Source: Anaerolineae bacterium
Lineage (GTDB): Bacteria > Chloroflexota > Anaerolineae > JAAYZQ01
DNA length: 64,000 nt
Direction of reading: 5' to 3'
Assembly (NCBI GenBank): GCA_016929795.1
Contig: JAFGIA010000415.1
Location: 5,649-69,648, forward strand
The notes beneath the pieces were generated by a model. It worked only from the letters and a program-made list of their open reading frames with translations, did no database searches and was not told the DNA's origin. Each line of letters starts with the position of its first letter. The stretch's first letter is position 1. Both the position numbers and the translations under genes were made by a program. Shown here one piece after another: positions 57,401 to 63,915 of this stretch.

Positions 57401-57697
57401 AGGGCGGCGAATGGGCGGGAGGCGCTGCAGCAAGTGGCAGCGGTGCGACCAGACCTTATTCTACTGGACATCAGGATGCCGGGCATGGATGGATACGAGG
57501 TCATCCGTCACCTGAAGGCGGACGCGGATCACCGGAGTATTCCCATTATCGTGATTACTGCAAGTCCTGTGGACAAGGAGCGCGATCGCGTGCGAGTGCT
57601 GGGGATGGGGGCCAGCCAATACGTGACCAAGCCACTGTCGATTGAAGCGCTGATCCAGGAGATCAAAAAGACGATCTCTGAGAGGGAGCCCGAGTGA
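48458..57697 (+). CDS. Giant hybrid histidine kinase with 13 GAF domains
   Basis: A single frame of 3079 residues. About 5 membrane helices (roughly 20-165) anchor it; then 13 GAF domains end near residues 337, 511, 680, 849, 1021, 1198, 1369, 1563, 1727, 1893, 2061, 2228 and 2423, each closing with the AxxNARLY-type helix; a coiled coil (EEMVEARTRDLEKALDDLR) precedes the last. A PAS domain (ILESIADGVLVLDHNGRVLL), HisKA with His2590 (STVSHELRTPMTS), HATPase (LTNLVANAWHYTPKGG, TGIGI, GGTGLGLSIV) and two receivers (LVVEDDRD with TLDIMLPD; LVVDDDPD with LLDIRMPGMDG) follow. GAF 11 and 12 share SWLGVPMIAEDRV and look recently duplicated. It should sense many small ligands or act as a large scaffold. 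Confidence 0.93.
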   Translation: MMISGVHARPEGRIERLLLWLQRIAFGMLVLVALVRAEFVDALALAAVLAVHALVYIAIRRLDRTAVTLWLVSIVDVILASIAFIFAQTEAGQVGMLGLVPAAILATRLPLWQALGMNVLLWLVFTFPYLQAWSGLDDPLTVAPIFSNLFLYPAITFVVSYLTAMEARQARMDRDAVLRLRQLAVVHDVGSTVSSTLDLGEVLDLVTAKAIEILDAEGGLLFLLEDRSRELVCRVAQGQGIEIPIGHHVVAGEGIVGRALAQRQPQLITERDTALVPTGAPEAGEPKIRDSVAVPLISQGRVVGVLQVANKRGVHAFDQEDVDLLSTFAIQAAIAIENARLYEQTDEALHRRLQELATIEEIDHELGGALNYDRIVRLVLQRAVEACQASSGSIGVLVDGDRRIRFQFWHAGDDGTTADSSRQLSTVEWTVDRGIVGRVLTSGEPALVEDVSQDPDYQPVTETTRSEVAVPIRREDRIIGILNLESEHLAAFGGQDLRFLEHLADHAGIAIENARLFREQEQRATALAMLNEVSAVVSSQLDPDRVLETIVESVIDVAGCQKAAIFVADEGRVSLRMSRGLSDEYIAAAQDIEITPDGRAQAMLSREPLVVPDLEVDETIQGFSDLARREGFRAVVDVPLRVRDICLGELTVYYAEPRQFDQVEIDTLKSFANQAAIALDNARTFQAERQRTQMFSAIGEISREIRTGLELEHTLDLILTRVCDLVDYYIAEICLWDPARGVLVTWASAGDPRYIARTGGFYKLDEGYTGWIARNRQMLLISDISSWHEAQPKIDLTETPVRSYVGLPLETGDEFVGTLELASDRLAAYDERSVEILEILADQAAVAIHNAKLYRETQRRYEQTQLLLRIAEAIGSTLDLTETVRRVAREMCRALEADMGGVFLPTADGMHLRAVAGYHIPSEHLEFYQELLIPLHGHRFLEEAWETRQAVHSSDLANDPRIDQSLIGALPNQTALFAPMVVRDEVIGGIYAVWHQERRELTVEELQLANAIAWQAGAVVENSRLFDAQQRQVRELGILFETSAAVSSSLALSDVLGTVAQQMARALNVASCTISDWDPERGVVTTLVERTLDPDQQWVPMKGDIGRTYALEEYQATAEVLHERRPGIIRASDTKADAAERELLEMFDRQSLLMLPLVAHDKVVGLVELYEDRPDREFTEDDVRLGTALASQAAIAIENARLYEQTDERLQARVDELTALQRVTRELNASLALDHIVEAVLDAAIESTEATHGNVMLLDMTTGHLMLRATRGYTEEEIARLERMLLETASQGVVQQVIRTGEAYLIEDTEIEVLEVCVKENNRSALSVPILYEGLVVGVVNLGHTAPSAFGGQALAYVQSRTEQAALAIGNAMRFEEQLRANESLRARNEQMASLLDVSRKLRTDVPLDEVLEEVAYAIQETVGFDFVLISLREGIPPVMWRAAAAGLPIQQFEELRQVRQPAECFDALFRDEYRLGSCYFFPFDKRDDWGAELHTIVPMTESGEWEEGRWHPLDMLLAPLYGGGGRLLGHISLDQPRDGLRPSPRTLNTLAIFANQAAIAVENARLYADAQRRAQNLELINEVGRSLTQVLDPNLVLTTVVRAVCDLLKCEFASIFQIDPLDGRLAAIASQGARLADMEDLRFSVGEGLVGYVAATREPLLIADTSQEPRFVEGPVPVGAILLAPVVAGNQLIGVLTAGSPYPQALTPADQVLLATLADQTAVALESARLFDTTQQAALRLSLLNEIGRRAAAELHAGEMLDTSVQALQQNLGFFRMAAFLLDERTGHLYAAAANDAFWPVIPKNFRLAVGEGLIGSAAAIGETVLVNDTASDMRYYCSGDWQCAASLSVPIKVRDTVIGVLHAEAERPMAFREGDAAALEIAADQLAVALQNARLFNETQRRVAELATINEIGRAISSALDVSDLYELIYNQVSKLLDTSNFHVALFDAEQQVIQIEFLVEHGRRQEPVVLSLGQGLTSYLIRTGEPVLLTHGSQEFLSEQGLSLERDPARSWLGVPMIAEDRVIGAIAVQSFDKDGAFDQGHLELLTTIAGQAAVAFQNVRLFEERDRRIGELAVLNEVSRAMGATLDLDQTLEIVYQQASRLLDATNFYIALYNGERDEITFPFVVDPEGREDWSPRKGGRGLTGRVIATGEPLLLPEGAAGMYREQGMEVRAGLCRSWLGVPMIAEDRVLGVIAVQNYDREHAYDADDLKLLATVASQSAMAVRNAQLYQQIVHFSSELEEMVEARTRDLEKALDDLRVERDRVETLYRITSELGATLELERVLQRALQLFAEALGVEHGTILLLDQETGLLTLRATLEKGRQLPRDGKPTRWRHRVGLAGWVLDRREPVLIEDISTDSRWVHREDKELNIRSVLAAPLSLGGGDVLGVITLGHPQIGYFTPEHLQLVTASTTQMAIAVNNSDLYAFITDQADQLGAALHAQQEEVAKSRAILESIADGVLVLDHNGRVLLVNPAAEEMLGFAAIALEGEHFRHMLGLGESQAERDLAQALYRELRLRLEVEGEDEPVQAASIRMEAARRVLSVTIAPLIVSLGGPPGLVAAIRDVSREAEVERLKNEFISTVSHELRTPMTSIKGYTDLLFLGMAGGLTDAQRNFLQIIKSNADRLTALVNDILDISRIETGRVRLTIEALDVVDLIDGVVVSFKEQYREKNMELVWQPPTDLPEVRGDAARVTQVLTNLVANAWHYTPKGGRVVVSAHQVEGFVQIDVTDTGIGIAAEDCDRIFDRFFRVDHPVVQEAGGTGLGLSIVKMFVEMLGGEIWVESEVGVGSTFSFTVPLATTDLPEPDAGVLTIEATPVATRRPKILVVEDDRDLALLLRRQLESDGYQVVLTGSGEDAVWLAREEQPQLITLDIMLPDVDGFAVLERLKENAKTSAIPVVITSVLADAEREKGYSLGAVDYVVKPFAEDKLVTAVRRALSTLDTSEPHRVLVVDDDPDILGLMEEALSFHGYTVDRAANGREALQQVAAVRPDLILLDIRMPGMDGYEVIRHLKADADHRSIPIIVITASPVDKERDRVRVLGMGASQYVTKPLSIEALIQEIKKTISEREPE

Positions 57698-60228
57698 ACA
57701 TAGTGCGCGGAGCCGCAGCAACGGTTCCAATGCCGGTGTACAACCTGGGATGGTGGGGCAAGGCCGTCATGCTACTGCTGGCTGTTGCGGCTCTTACGGT
57801 TCAGGTGTCTGCCATTATTGACGAGCTGGGGCAGCGGAGCATCGCGCGCTCGGCAGGTATCGCTCACATGCAGATGACGGACCTTGTTGTGCACGAGACG
57901 GGTGCGGCAGCAGAGCGGGTGGGGATTGAAGTGGGCGACCGGGTGCTCACGCTAAATGGCAAGGCAGTATCATCCTACCTCAATTACCGCCGTACGCTCA
58001 ACCAGTTCGCACTGGGCAGCATGGTCTCGCTCGTGGTAGAGCGCGATGGCCAAGAGGTCGAGGTCGGTCCGGTGAAAGTGGGCAGGCTTGATTTCCGCGC
58101 AGGCGTTTTCGCGATGCGGAACCTGGTTGGCTTGTTGTGCACGGCCGTCGCAACCTGGGTGGGATTGGCTCGGCCCGGACTGCGAGCAGCACAGCTTTTT
58201 TTCCTGGCCGCACTGGGCCTCGGAGTGTATCTTGTTTGCACGGGGACGAGAAATGATGCACTGGTCTATATCCAGGCGGCAGCCCTGGCATTCACGCCGA
58301 TGCTCGCCATTCACTTTTTCCTCACGTTTCCAAGAGAGTGGATCGTCGCCAGAAAAAGGTGGGTGCTGCTTATATATGTGCCGAGCCTGATCTTCTGGGG
58401 GCTGCTTGCGGCTGCCTATCGCCAATCAGTGGCGGCAGGGTTTGGGGTGCACAATGCCCCCGCATACTGGGGACTGCATAATCAGGTGGGTTACTCTGCC
58501 CTCGTGCTCAGCGGCGCCCTTGGTTTGCTTTCGCTTACGCGCGCTTATTTGACGACGCAAGAGGCGATCGAGCGTCGGCGGCTGCAGTGGATTATCTGGG
58601 GACTGGGGATAGCGAGCCTGGTGGCTGTAATGGACCTTGTGCTTACGGCGCTGCGAAAGCACACGCCGACCCCCGATGCCCTCTTGTTGCTCGGAGTTCT
58701 GCCGTTGCCGCTGGCGTTTGCCTTCTCGATCCTGCGTTACCGGCTATGGGACATTGACCTCGTGCTGAATCGCAGTGTCGTGTATGGTGTATTGACTGCG
58801 GTTCTGGCAGCAGTCTATTTGCTTTTGATCAATATGCTGTCGGCTGCACTCGGGATCGCGACGTACGATGCAAACTCGGCTGCGGTGCTTTTCTTCTCGG
58901 CGCTCGTAATCGGTATCTTGGTCAATCCGTTGCGCGCACGAATCCAGTCGATCATCGATCGGACATTTTTCCGTTCGGCCGTCGATCACCAAAATCTGCT
59001 TGCGGCGTGGAGTGAGAATCTGAGCACAAGCCTGCGGTTCGCGGACCTAGCTGATCTGTTGTTGGTGGAGGTGCCGCGCAAGCTCCAGTTGGAGCGCGCC
59101 TGGTTGCTCGTGCTCTCTAAAGACGAGTCGATGCTGCAGCCGATGGCGGGGGCGAATGCAGCGGTGGATGGTGAAATGGCAGCGGCGCTTTCGATCTCGG
59201 CACACAGCGCGCTGGTGGCAGAGTTTGGGCGTCGGGGAAGCGTTCTGTTGCTCTATGACCAGCAGAATCTTGCAACGCTGCACGGCGATGTGCTGAGGCA
59301 GTGGGAGGCGCTTGGCGTGCGTGTTGCCCTGCCGCTGGTGAGTGGGGAAAGGTTGGTCGGGATCTATTTGCTTGGAAACAAGCTCTCGGGCGACGTGTAT
59401 CAGCGGTCAGACCTGGAGTTGCTGCGCACGCTGGCGAACCAGTCTGCGGTGGCGATCAGCAACGCCCGCTTGTACGAAGAGGTGCATGCATTCAGCCAGG
59501 AAATGGAAACAAAGGTGCGCGAGCGGACGAAGGAGCTGCGCGACTTTGTGTCGGTGGTGTACCACGAGTTGAGCACACCGATTACCTCTGTTCGTGGCTA
59601 CACAGAAGTGCTACTCGATGGTGCCCCTGGTCCGCTCACCGACAGGCAGTTGCGATACCTGGACGTGATCGAGCGCAGTGTCCAGCGCTTGATGCGGCTG
59701 GTGGGCGATCTGTCGGACGTGTCGAAAATCGACGACGGCCGGTTGACGCTCCACCCCGTGCCGATGGATCTGGGGGCGGCAGTCAGTGAGACGTTTGCTT
59801 CTCTCTCCGATCTCATCGAAGACAAAGGGCTGCAAGTGTCGGCGCGCCTGGCGAAGGATGCGACACTGGTGATGGGGGATCCCCAGCGTGTTGTGCAAAT
59901 TCTGACAAACCTGGTGGGAAATGCGTGCCGCTATACCCCTGTGGGTGGCCGGGTGGAGGTGTGCGCCGATCGGGTGAACGGGGTGGCGGAAGTGAAGGTG
60001 ACGGATACGGGGATTGGAATCCAGAAAGAGGATCTGGGCTTGATCTTTGAGCGATTCTACCGCAGTTCGGATCCACTGGTGCAGGGCCAGCCGGGTACAG
60101 GGCTGGGGCTCTCCATTACTCGGTCGCTGGTTGAGCTGCATGGCAGCAAGTTGTGGGTGAACAGCACGGAGGGCAAGGGAAGCACATTCGGCTTTGCACT
60201 GCGCGTGGCGGAGGCGGTCGATGAGTAA
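57694..60228 (+). CDS. PDZ-type membrane histidine kinase
   Basis: An 844-residue kinase. The order is one helix (AVMLLLAVAALTVQVSAI), a PDZ-like segment (VGIEVGDRVLTLNGKAVSSY), about eight helices, a GAF-like domain (about 440-600), HisKA with His624 (DFVSVVYHELSTPITSVRGY) and HATPase (ILTNLVGNACRYTPVGG, DTGIGI, GTGLGLSI). The N-terminal PDZ plus helices recall ComP-type sensors. The GTG start at 57694 overlaps the giant kinase stop (GTGA), so the two are translated together. Both kinase boxes look functional. It could phosphorylate the stand-alone receiver (62661-63059) or the receiver of the pseudokinase. Confidence 0.9.
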   Translation: MNIVRGAAATVPMPVYNLGWWGKAVMLLLAVAALTVQVSAIIDELGQRSIARSAGIAHMQMTDLVVHETGAAAERVGIEVGDRVLTLNGKAVSSYLNYRRTLNQFALGSMVSLVVERDGQEVEVGPVKVGRLDFRAGVFAMRNLVGLLCTAVATWVGLARPGLRAAQLFFLAALGLGVYLVCTGTRNDALVYIQAAALAFTPMLAIHFFLTFPREWIVARKRWVLLIYVPSLIFWGLLAAAYRQSVAAGFGVHNAPAYWGLHNQVGYSALVLSGALGLLSLTRAYLTTQEAIERRRLQWIIWGLGIASLVAVMDLVLTALRKHTPTPDALLLLGVLPLPLAFAFSILRYRLWDIDLVLNRSVVYGVLTAVLAAVYLLLINMLSAALGIATYDANSAAVLFFSALVIGILVNPLRARIQSIIDRTFFRSAVDHQNLLAAWSENLSTSLRFADLADLLLVEVPRKLQLERAWLLVLSKDESMLQPMAGANAAVDGEMAAALSISAHSALVAEFGRRGSVLLLYDQQNLATLHGDVLRQWEALGVRVALPLVSGERLVGIYLLGNKLSGDVYQRSDLELLRTLANQSAVAISNARLYEEVHAFSQEMETKVRERTKELRDFVSVVYHELSTPITSVRGYTEVLLDGAPGPLTDRQLRYLDVIERSVQRLMRLVGDLSDVSKIDDGRLTLHPVPMDLGAAVSETFASLSDLIEDKGLQVSARLAKDATLVMGDPQRVVQILTNLVGNACRYTPVGGRVEVCADRVNGVAEVKVTDTGIGIQKEDLGLIFERFYRSSDPLVQGQPGTGLGLSITRSLVELHGSKLWVNSTEGKGSTFGFALRVAEAVDE

Positions 60229-62416
60229 CGAGCGCATCCTGGTTGTGGACGACAATCGCGAGTTTCTCAAGTTCTTTGCCCAAGATGTGCTGCCGCAGTA
60301 TGGGTACGAAACGCTGATCGCCATGAGTGGCCACGATGCGCTGCGCAAGATGATGCAAGACGAGCCGGCTATTGTCCTGCTCGACGTACAGATGCCTGAT
60401 ATCTCGGGGCTCGACGTGCTGCGCGAGATGCGGGGGCAGCAGATCGACGTGCCTGTAATCATGATGACAGCGCACGGCTCCGAGTCGATCGCCGTAAGTG
60501 CCTTCCAGCTCGGCGCCAAAGATTATTTGATGAAGCCGTTCGATCTCGACCTGGCGCGGGTGGCGATCGATCGTCAGCTTGAGCAGGTACGACTGAGGCG
60601 AGAGAAGGAACGGCTGACACGGCAGTTGGAGCAGACGCAACGTGACCTGGAGCGCAGAGTCAAAGAGCTAACGGTATTGTTTGGCATCAGCAAGTCGGTG
60701 ACTTCACTGCTGGAGCTGGATAAGGTACTGGAACGAGTGGTGGAGGCGGCGGTGTTCATCGCCAACGCGGAAGAGGGGGCGCTCTGGTTGGTGGAGGATA
60801 GTGGCCGCGCCATGCCTGGTGAGGCGGCGAGCTTGACGCTGCATGCCGGCAAGAACCTGGCAAAACAAGAGGCAGCGCTCCTGCATCTTCCTGTGCAAGG
60901 CACGCTTGTGGGACAGGCAATGGTGAGCCGCCAGCCAGTACGGATCTCGCGTGCTGAGGGAGAGGGGGAGTTCAAGATCGGCACCGGGTACCGGGTGTGT
61001 TCGCTTCTGGCAGTGCCGCTCAGCTCCAGGGGCAGAGACACGGGCGTGCTATCGGTGGTACAGCGCACGCGCGCACGTGGTTTTACGGCCAGTGACGAAA
61101 CGATGCTTCAGACGCTGGCCGATTATGCAGCTATTGCGATCGAGAATGCACGGGCCTATCAGGCGACAGATCAGGCGCTTGCGCAGCGTGTGGACGAGCT
61201 GACGAACCTGTACGAGATCTCTAGGATGGTTGCTTCCACGCTCGACCGTGAAGAGATCTTTGACCTGGTCACGGCCAAGCTGGCAGAGATGTTCCAGGTG
61301 GAAGCCGGCGCCCTACTGCTGGTGGACGAAGAGACCGAGGAGCTGGAGTTTGTCACGAGCTGGCTCGGCGACCGGGAGCCCCTGCGCGGAATGCGCATGA
61401 AGATGGGGCAGGGGGTGGTCGGGCAGGTGGCCGTTAGCTGTCAGCCGGCACTGGTGAATGATGCGTATCACGACGAACGATTTTACAGCGAGGTGGATCG
61501 GACGACAGGGTTCGTGACTCGTTCTATTTTATGTGCTCCGCTGACAGTGCAGGATCGGTGCATTGGCGTCATCGAGCTCCTGAACAAGATCGATGAGCCG
61601 TTCGTGCAGGAGGATGTAGAACGCTTGACGAATGTGGCACGGTCGCTGGCGATTGCGCTGGATAATGCGCGGCTGTATGAGGAGGCGCGACAGCTACACG
61701 AGGCCAAGAGCCGGTTTGTCGCCACGATGGCCCGTGAGCTACGCCTACCGTTGACGGCGATCAAGGGATACAGCGAAATGCTTGCGTCGGAAATGGCAGG
61801 TAGCCGGAGCTCGCTGGGCATGGAGAGTGCAGGGCAGATCCGGATCAATGCTGACCGCCTGATCACACTGATGGAAGATCTTCTCGATATTTCCCGACTT
61901 GAGACGGGGGAGGCTAACCTACAACTCGAACCTGTGGCGATCAAGGAGGTGATTGCGCAGATTACTTCAGCTTTCGAGCAGCGGCTGAAGGAAAAGAATC
62001 TGCGGCTCAACGTGAAGGTGCCGGCGCGGCTGCCACTTGTGTATATCGACCGCGAGCGCGTTGGCCAGGTGTTGGGCAGCCTGTTGACGAATGCCTACTA
62101 CTATACCCTGCCCAAAGGAAGGATCACGGTTGAGGCCCAGGCGCTCGAGGTCGCCTGGCGTCAACGCGATGTTGACTGGGCAATGGTATCGGTGGCTGAT
62201 ACAGGGATCGGAATCGGCCCCGATGAGCAGTCCAGGGTCTTTGAACGTTTTTTCCGAGGCGACCATCCTGTCATACGCCAGCACCCGGGTCGGGGCCTGA
62301 GCCTGTCGATCTCCAAATCTCTTGTAGAGCTGCATGGGGGCCGCATGTGGGTAGAGAGTGAGCCAGGAAGGGGGAGCATATTTCACTTTACGCTCCCGCT
62401 TGTGGGGAATGGATAA
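60221..62416 (+). CDS. REC-GAF-GAF kinase with Arg in place of the phospho-His
   Basis: A 731-residue protein. An N-terminal receiver (RILVVDDNREFLKFFA, Asp in VLLDVQMPDISGLDVL), a coiled coil, two GAF domains, a dimerisation helix and an ATPase domain. The H-box reads FVATMARELRLPLTAIKGY: the position of the invariant His is Arg505. The ATPase keeps the Asn in VLGSLLTNAYYYT and DTGIGI but the glycine box reads GRGLSLSISK rather than GTGLGLxI. It is therefore probably a pseudokinase whose receiver is the input. The start at 60221 overlaps the previous stop by 8 bp. Confidence 0.88.
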   Translation: MSNERILVVDDNREFLKFFAQDVLPQYGYETLIAMSGHDALRKMMQDEPAIVLLDVQMPDISGLDVLREMRGQQIDVPVIMMTAHGSESIAVSAFQLGAKDYLMKPFDLDLARVAIDRQLEQVRLRREKERLTRQLEQTQRDLERRVKELTVLFGISKSVTSLLELDKVLERVVEAAVFIANAEEGALWLVEDSGRAMPGEAASLTLHAGKNLAKQEAALLHLPVQGTLVGQAMVSRQPVRISRAEGEGEFKIGTGYRVCSLLAVPLSSRGRDTGVLSVVQRTRARGFTASDETMLQTLADYAAIAIENARAYQATDQALAQRVDELTNLYEISRMVASTLDREEIFDLVTAKLAEMFQVEAGALLLVDEETEELEFVTSWLGDREPLRGMRMKMGQGVVGQVAVSCQPALVNDAYHDERFYSEVDRTTGFVTRSILCAPLTVQDRCIGVIELLNKIDEPFVQEDVERLTNVARSLAIALDNARLYEEARQLHEAKSRFVATMARELRLPLTAIKGYSEMLASEMAGSRSSLGMESAGQIRINADRLITLMEDLLDISRLETGEANLQLEPVAIKEVIAQITSAFEQRLKEKNLRLNVKVPARLPLVYIDRERVGQVLGSLLTNAYYYTLPKGRITVEAQALEVAWRQRDVDWAMVSVADTGIGIGPDEQSRVFERFFRGDHPVIRQHPGRGLSLSISKSLVELHGGRMWVESEPGRGSIFHFTLPLVGNG

Positions 62417-62649
62417 TGGATAGCGGGATGAGTGATGGTGAGAAGTGGGGCTCACCTGGAGCTGCCGATCGTGTGGGTAGATCAGGTGCCTGGCATTGGA
62501 CACAGGAAGAGGTGTTGCGCGCGCTATATGGGGACATGCCCGAGGCGGGGAGAGGGCTGCGCGGTACCCGGCGCTTGATGGATGCATTCGAGATCGACTC
62601 GAAAGTGAGGGGCGGCACGATAGTGAGAGTGTGCAAGTGGTTGCGGTAG
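62416..62649 (+). CDS. 77-aa protein with RsbT-like C-terminus only
   Basis: A short frame whose last 35 residues (GLRGTRRLMDAFEIDSK, then GGTIVRVCKWL) match the end of RsbT-type serine kinases (pattern GLxxxRRLMDxFEIxSxxGxGTxVxxxKWL). The ATP-binding N and G1 boxes are absent, and the first 40 residues (including HWTQEEVLRALYGDMPEAG) are unlike RsbT. The ATG overlaps the stop of the pseudokinase gene (TAATG), so it is translation-coupled. It may be a truncated relic or a small partner-binding module; I cannot tell which. Confidence 0.6.
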   Translation: MDSGMSDGEKWGSPGAADRVGRSGAWHWTQEEVLRALYGDMPEAGRGLRGTRRLMDAFEIDSKVRGGTIVRVCKWLR

Positions 62650-62660
62650 TGGAGTGACGA

Positions 62661-63059
62661 ATGGCCGGGAAAAAAAGGATCCTGGTAGCAGAGGATGAGC
62701 CCGACATCCGGGGCCTGATCGTTTTTAGCCTTCAGTATGCCGGATTCGAGGTCGTAGAGGCTTCTAACGGGCAGGACGCAGTAGAAAAAGCGGCGGTGGT
62801 CAAGCCAGACCTGATCTTGCTCGACGTGCGCATGCCCAAAATGACCGGCTATGAGGCGTGCAAGGCACTCAAGGCACAGGCAGTGACCAAGGGAATTCCT
62901 GTTGTCTTTTTGTCAGCGCGCGGCCAGGAGTCAGAGATCAAGTATGGGTTGGAGTTGGGCGCAGAGGAGTATATTCTCAAGCCCTTTGCACCAGATGAGC
63001 TGTACCGACGCGTCGAGAGCATCTTGCAGCGCCTTGGGCGCAGTGGCGTGGATTCATGA
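62661..63059 (+). CDS. Single-domain response regulator
   Basis: A 132-residue stand-alone receiver of the CheY type. KKRILVAEDEPDIRGLIVFS supplies the acidic pocket, LILLDVRMPKMTGYEACKAL the phospho-acceptor Asp, VVFLSARGQES the Ser and YILKPFAPDEL the Lys-Pro pair. It has no output domain, so it should act by binding a partner. It lies 11 bp after the RsbT-like frame and overlaps the next hydrolase gene by 4 bp (ATGA), so hydrolase and receiver are made together. Confidence 0.92.
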   Translation: MAGKKRILVAEDEPDIRGLIVFSLQYAGFEVVEASNGQDAVEKAAVVKPDLILLDVRMPKMTGYEACKALKAQAVTKGIPVVFLSARGQESEIKYGLELGAEEYILKPFAPDELYRRVESILQRLGRSGVDS

Positions 63060-63847
63060 GTGGAGTTCTAGTTAGCGGCAGCCTGATACACTACGAGACC
63101 TTTGGCCGGGGTGCACCGGTTGTATTCGTGCATGGCTGGCTCGGATCGTGGCGCTACTGGGTGCCGATCATGGAAGACCTGGCGACCGATCACAGAGCGT
63201 ATGCGCTTGACCTGTGGGGTTTTGGCGACTCGGACAAGGGGCGCGAGACGTATGACATTGATGCGTACGTGCAATTGCTCGTAACGTTCATGAATGAGCT
63301 GGGCGTGATGCGTGCGCCGGTGGTGGGCCACACGCTAGGCGCGGCGATCGCAGTGCGCATGGCGGCGCGGCACCCGGATCGCGTATCAAAGGTCCTGGCC
63401 GTGGGTCTGCCACTCTCTGGAGACTGGATCAATCGGAAGCTGCTGACGGCTGGACCTAACGACACGCTGGCGCGCATGTTCTGGCACAAGCAGCGCCCCT
63501 ACAACGAGGTGGAGATGGCAGTGCCCAAGATGGCAAAAAACGCCATTGCCCTCACCATCCAATCGGTGGCTCGGGTGGACCTGCGCGACGCACTAGATGA
63601 CATCGAAGTGCCACTCCTGACAGTGTATGGCGACAAGGACATAGTAGTGGATCCATCACAGGCGGACGAGTTGGAGGATAACCACTATGCAGCGCGGGCG
63701 ATCGTGCTCGATGATGCCTATCACTTTCCAATGCTGGACCAGCCGGCCAAGTTTGCACGCCTGCTGCGCGACTTTCTTGATATTGACACGCCGGAGCAGC
63801 TTCAGGAATTGACGATCAAGCGCGAGTGGCGAAGGCGCACCCGCTAG
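63056..63847 (+). CDS. Alpha/beta hydrolase with Thr in the nucleophile position
   Basis: A 263-residue alpha/beta-hydrolase, a clear paralogue of 43554-44360 (shared HGWLGSW and RAYALDLWGFGDSDKGRE type segments). The nucleophile elbow reads VVGHTLGAAIAV: Thr93 stands where the paralogue has Ser93. The acid (GDKDIVVDP) and His (DAYHFPMLDQP) are kept. A Thr nucleophile is rare in this fold, so it may be inactive, altered or a binding protein. Its start overlaps the stop of the response-regulator gene. Confidence 0.88.
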   Translation: MSGVLVSGSLIHYETFGRGAPVVFVHGWLGSWRYWVPIMEDLATDHRAYALDLWGFGDSDKGRETYDIDAYVQLLVTFMNELGVMRAPVVGHTLGAAIAVRMAARHPDRVSKVLAVGLPLSGDWINRKLLTAGPNDTLARMFWHKQRPYNEVEMAVPKMAKNAIALTIQSVARVDLRDALDDIEVPLLTVYGDKDIVVDPSQADELEDNHYAARAIVLDDAYHFPMLDQPAKFARLLRDFLDIDTPEQLQELTIKREWRRRTR

Positions 63848-63875
63848 TTTTGCTGATCGGCAAGGCACACGAAAT

Positions 63876-63904
63876 TTGACGAATTCCCCAGATCCCTGTA
63901 TCTT
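63876..63904 (+). promoter_or_regulatory. Promoter of the tRNA-Sec gene
   Basis: TTGACG (63876-63881), a 17-nt spacer and TATCTT (63899-63904), 11 bp before the first base of the mature tRNA. Confidence 0.65.
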
Positions 63905-63915
63905 ATGTATGTCAT

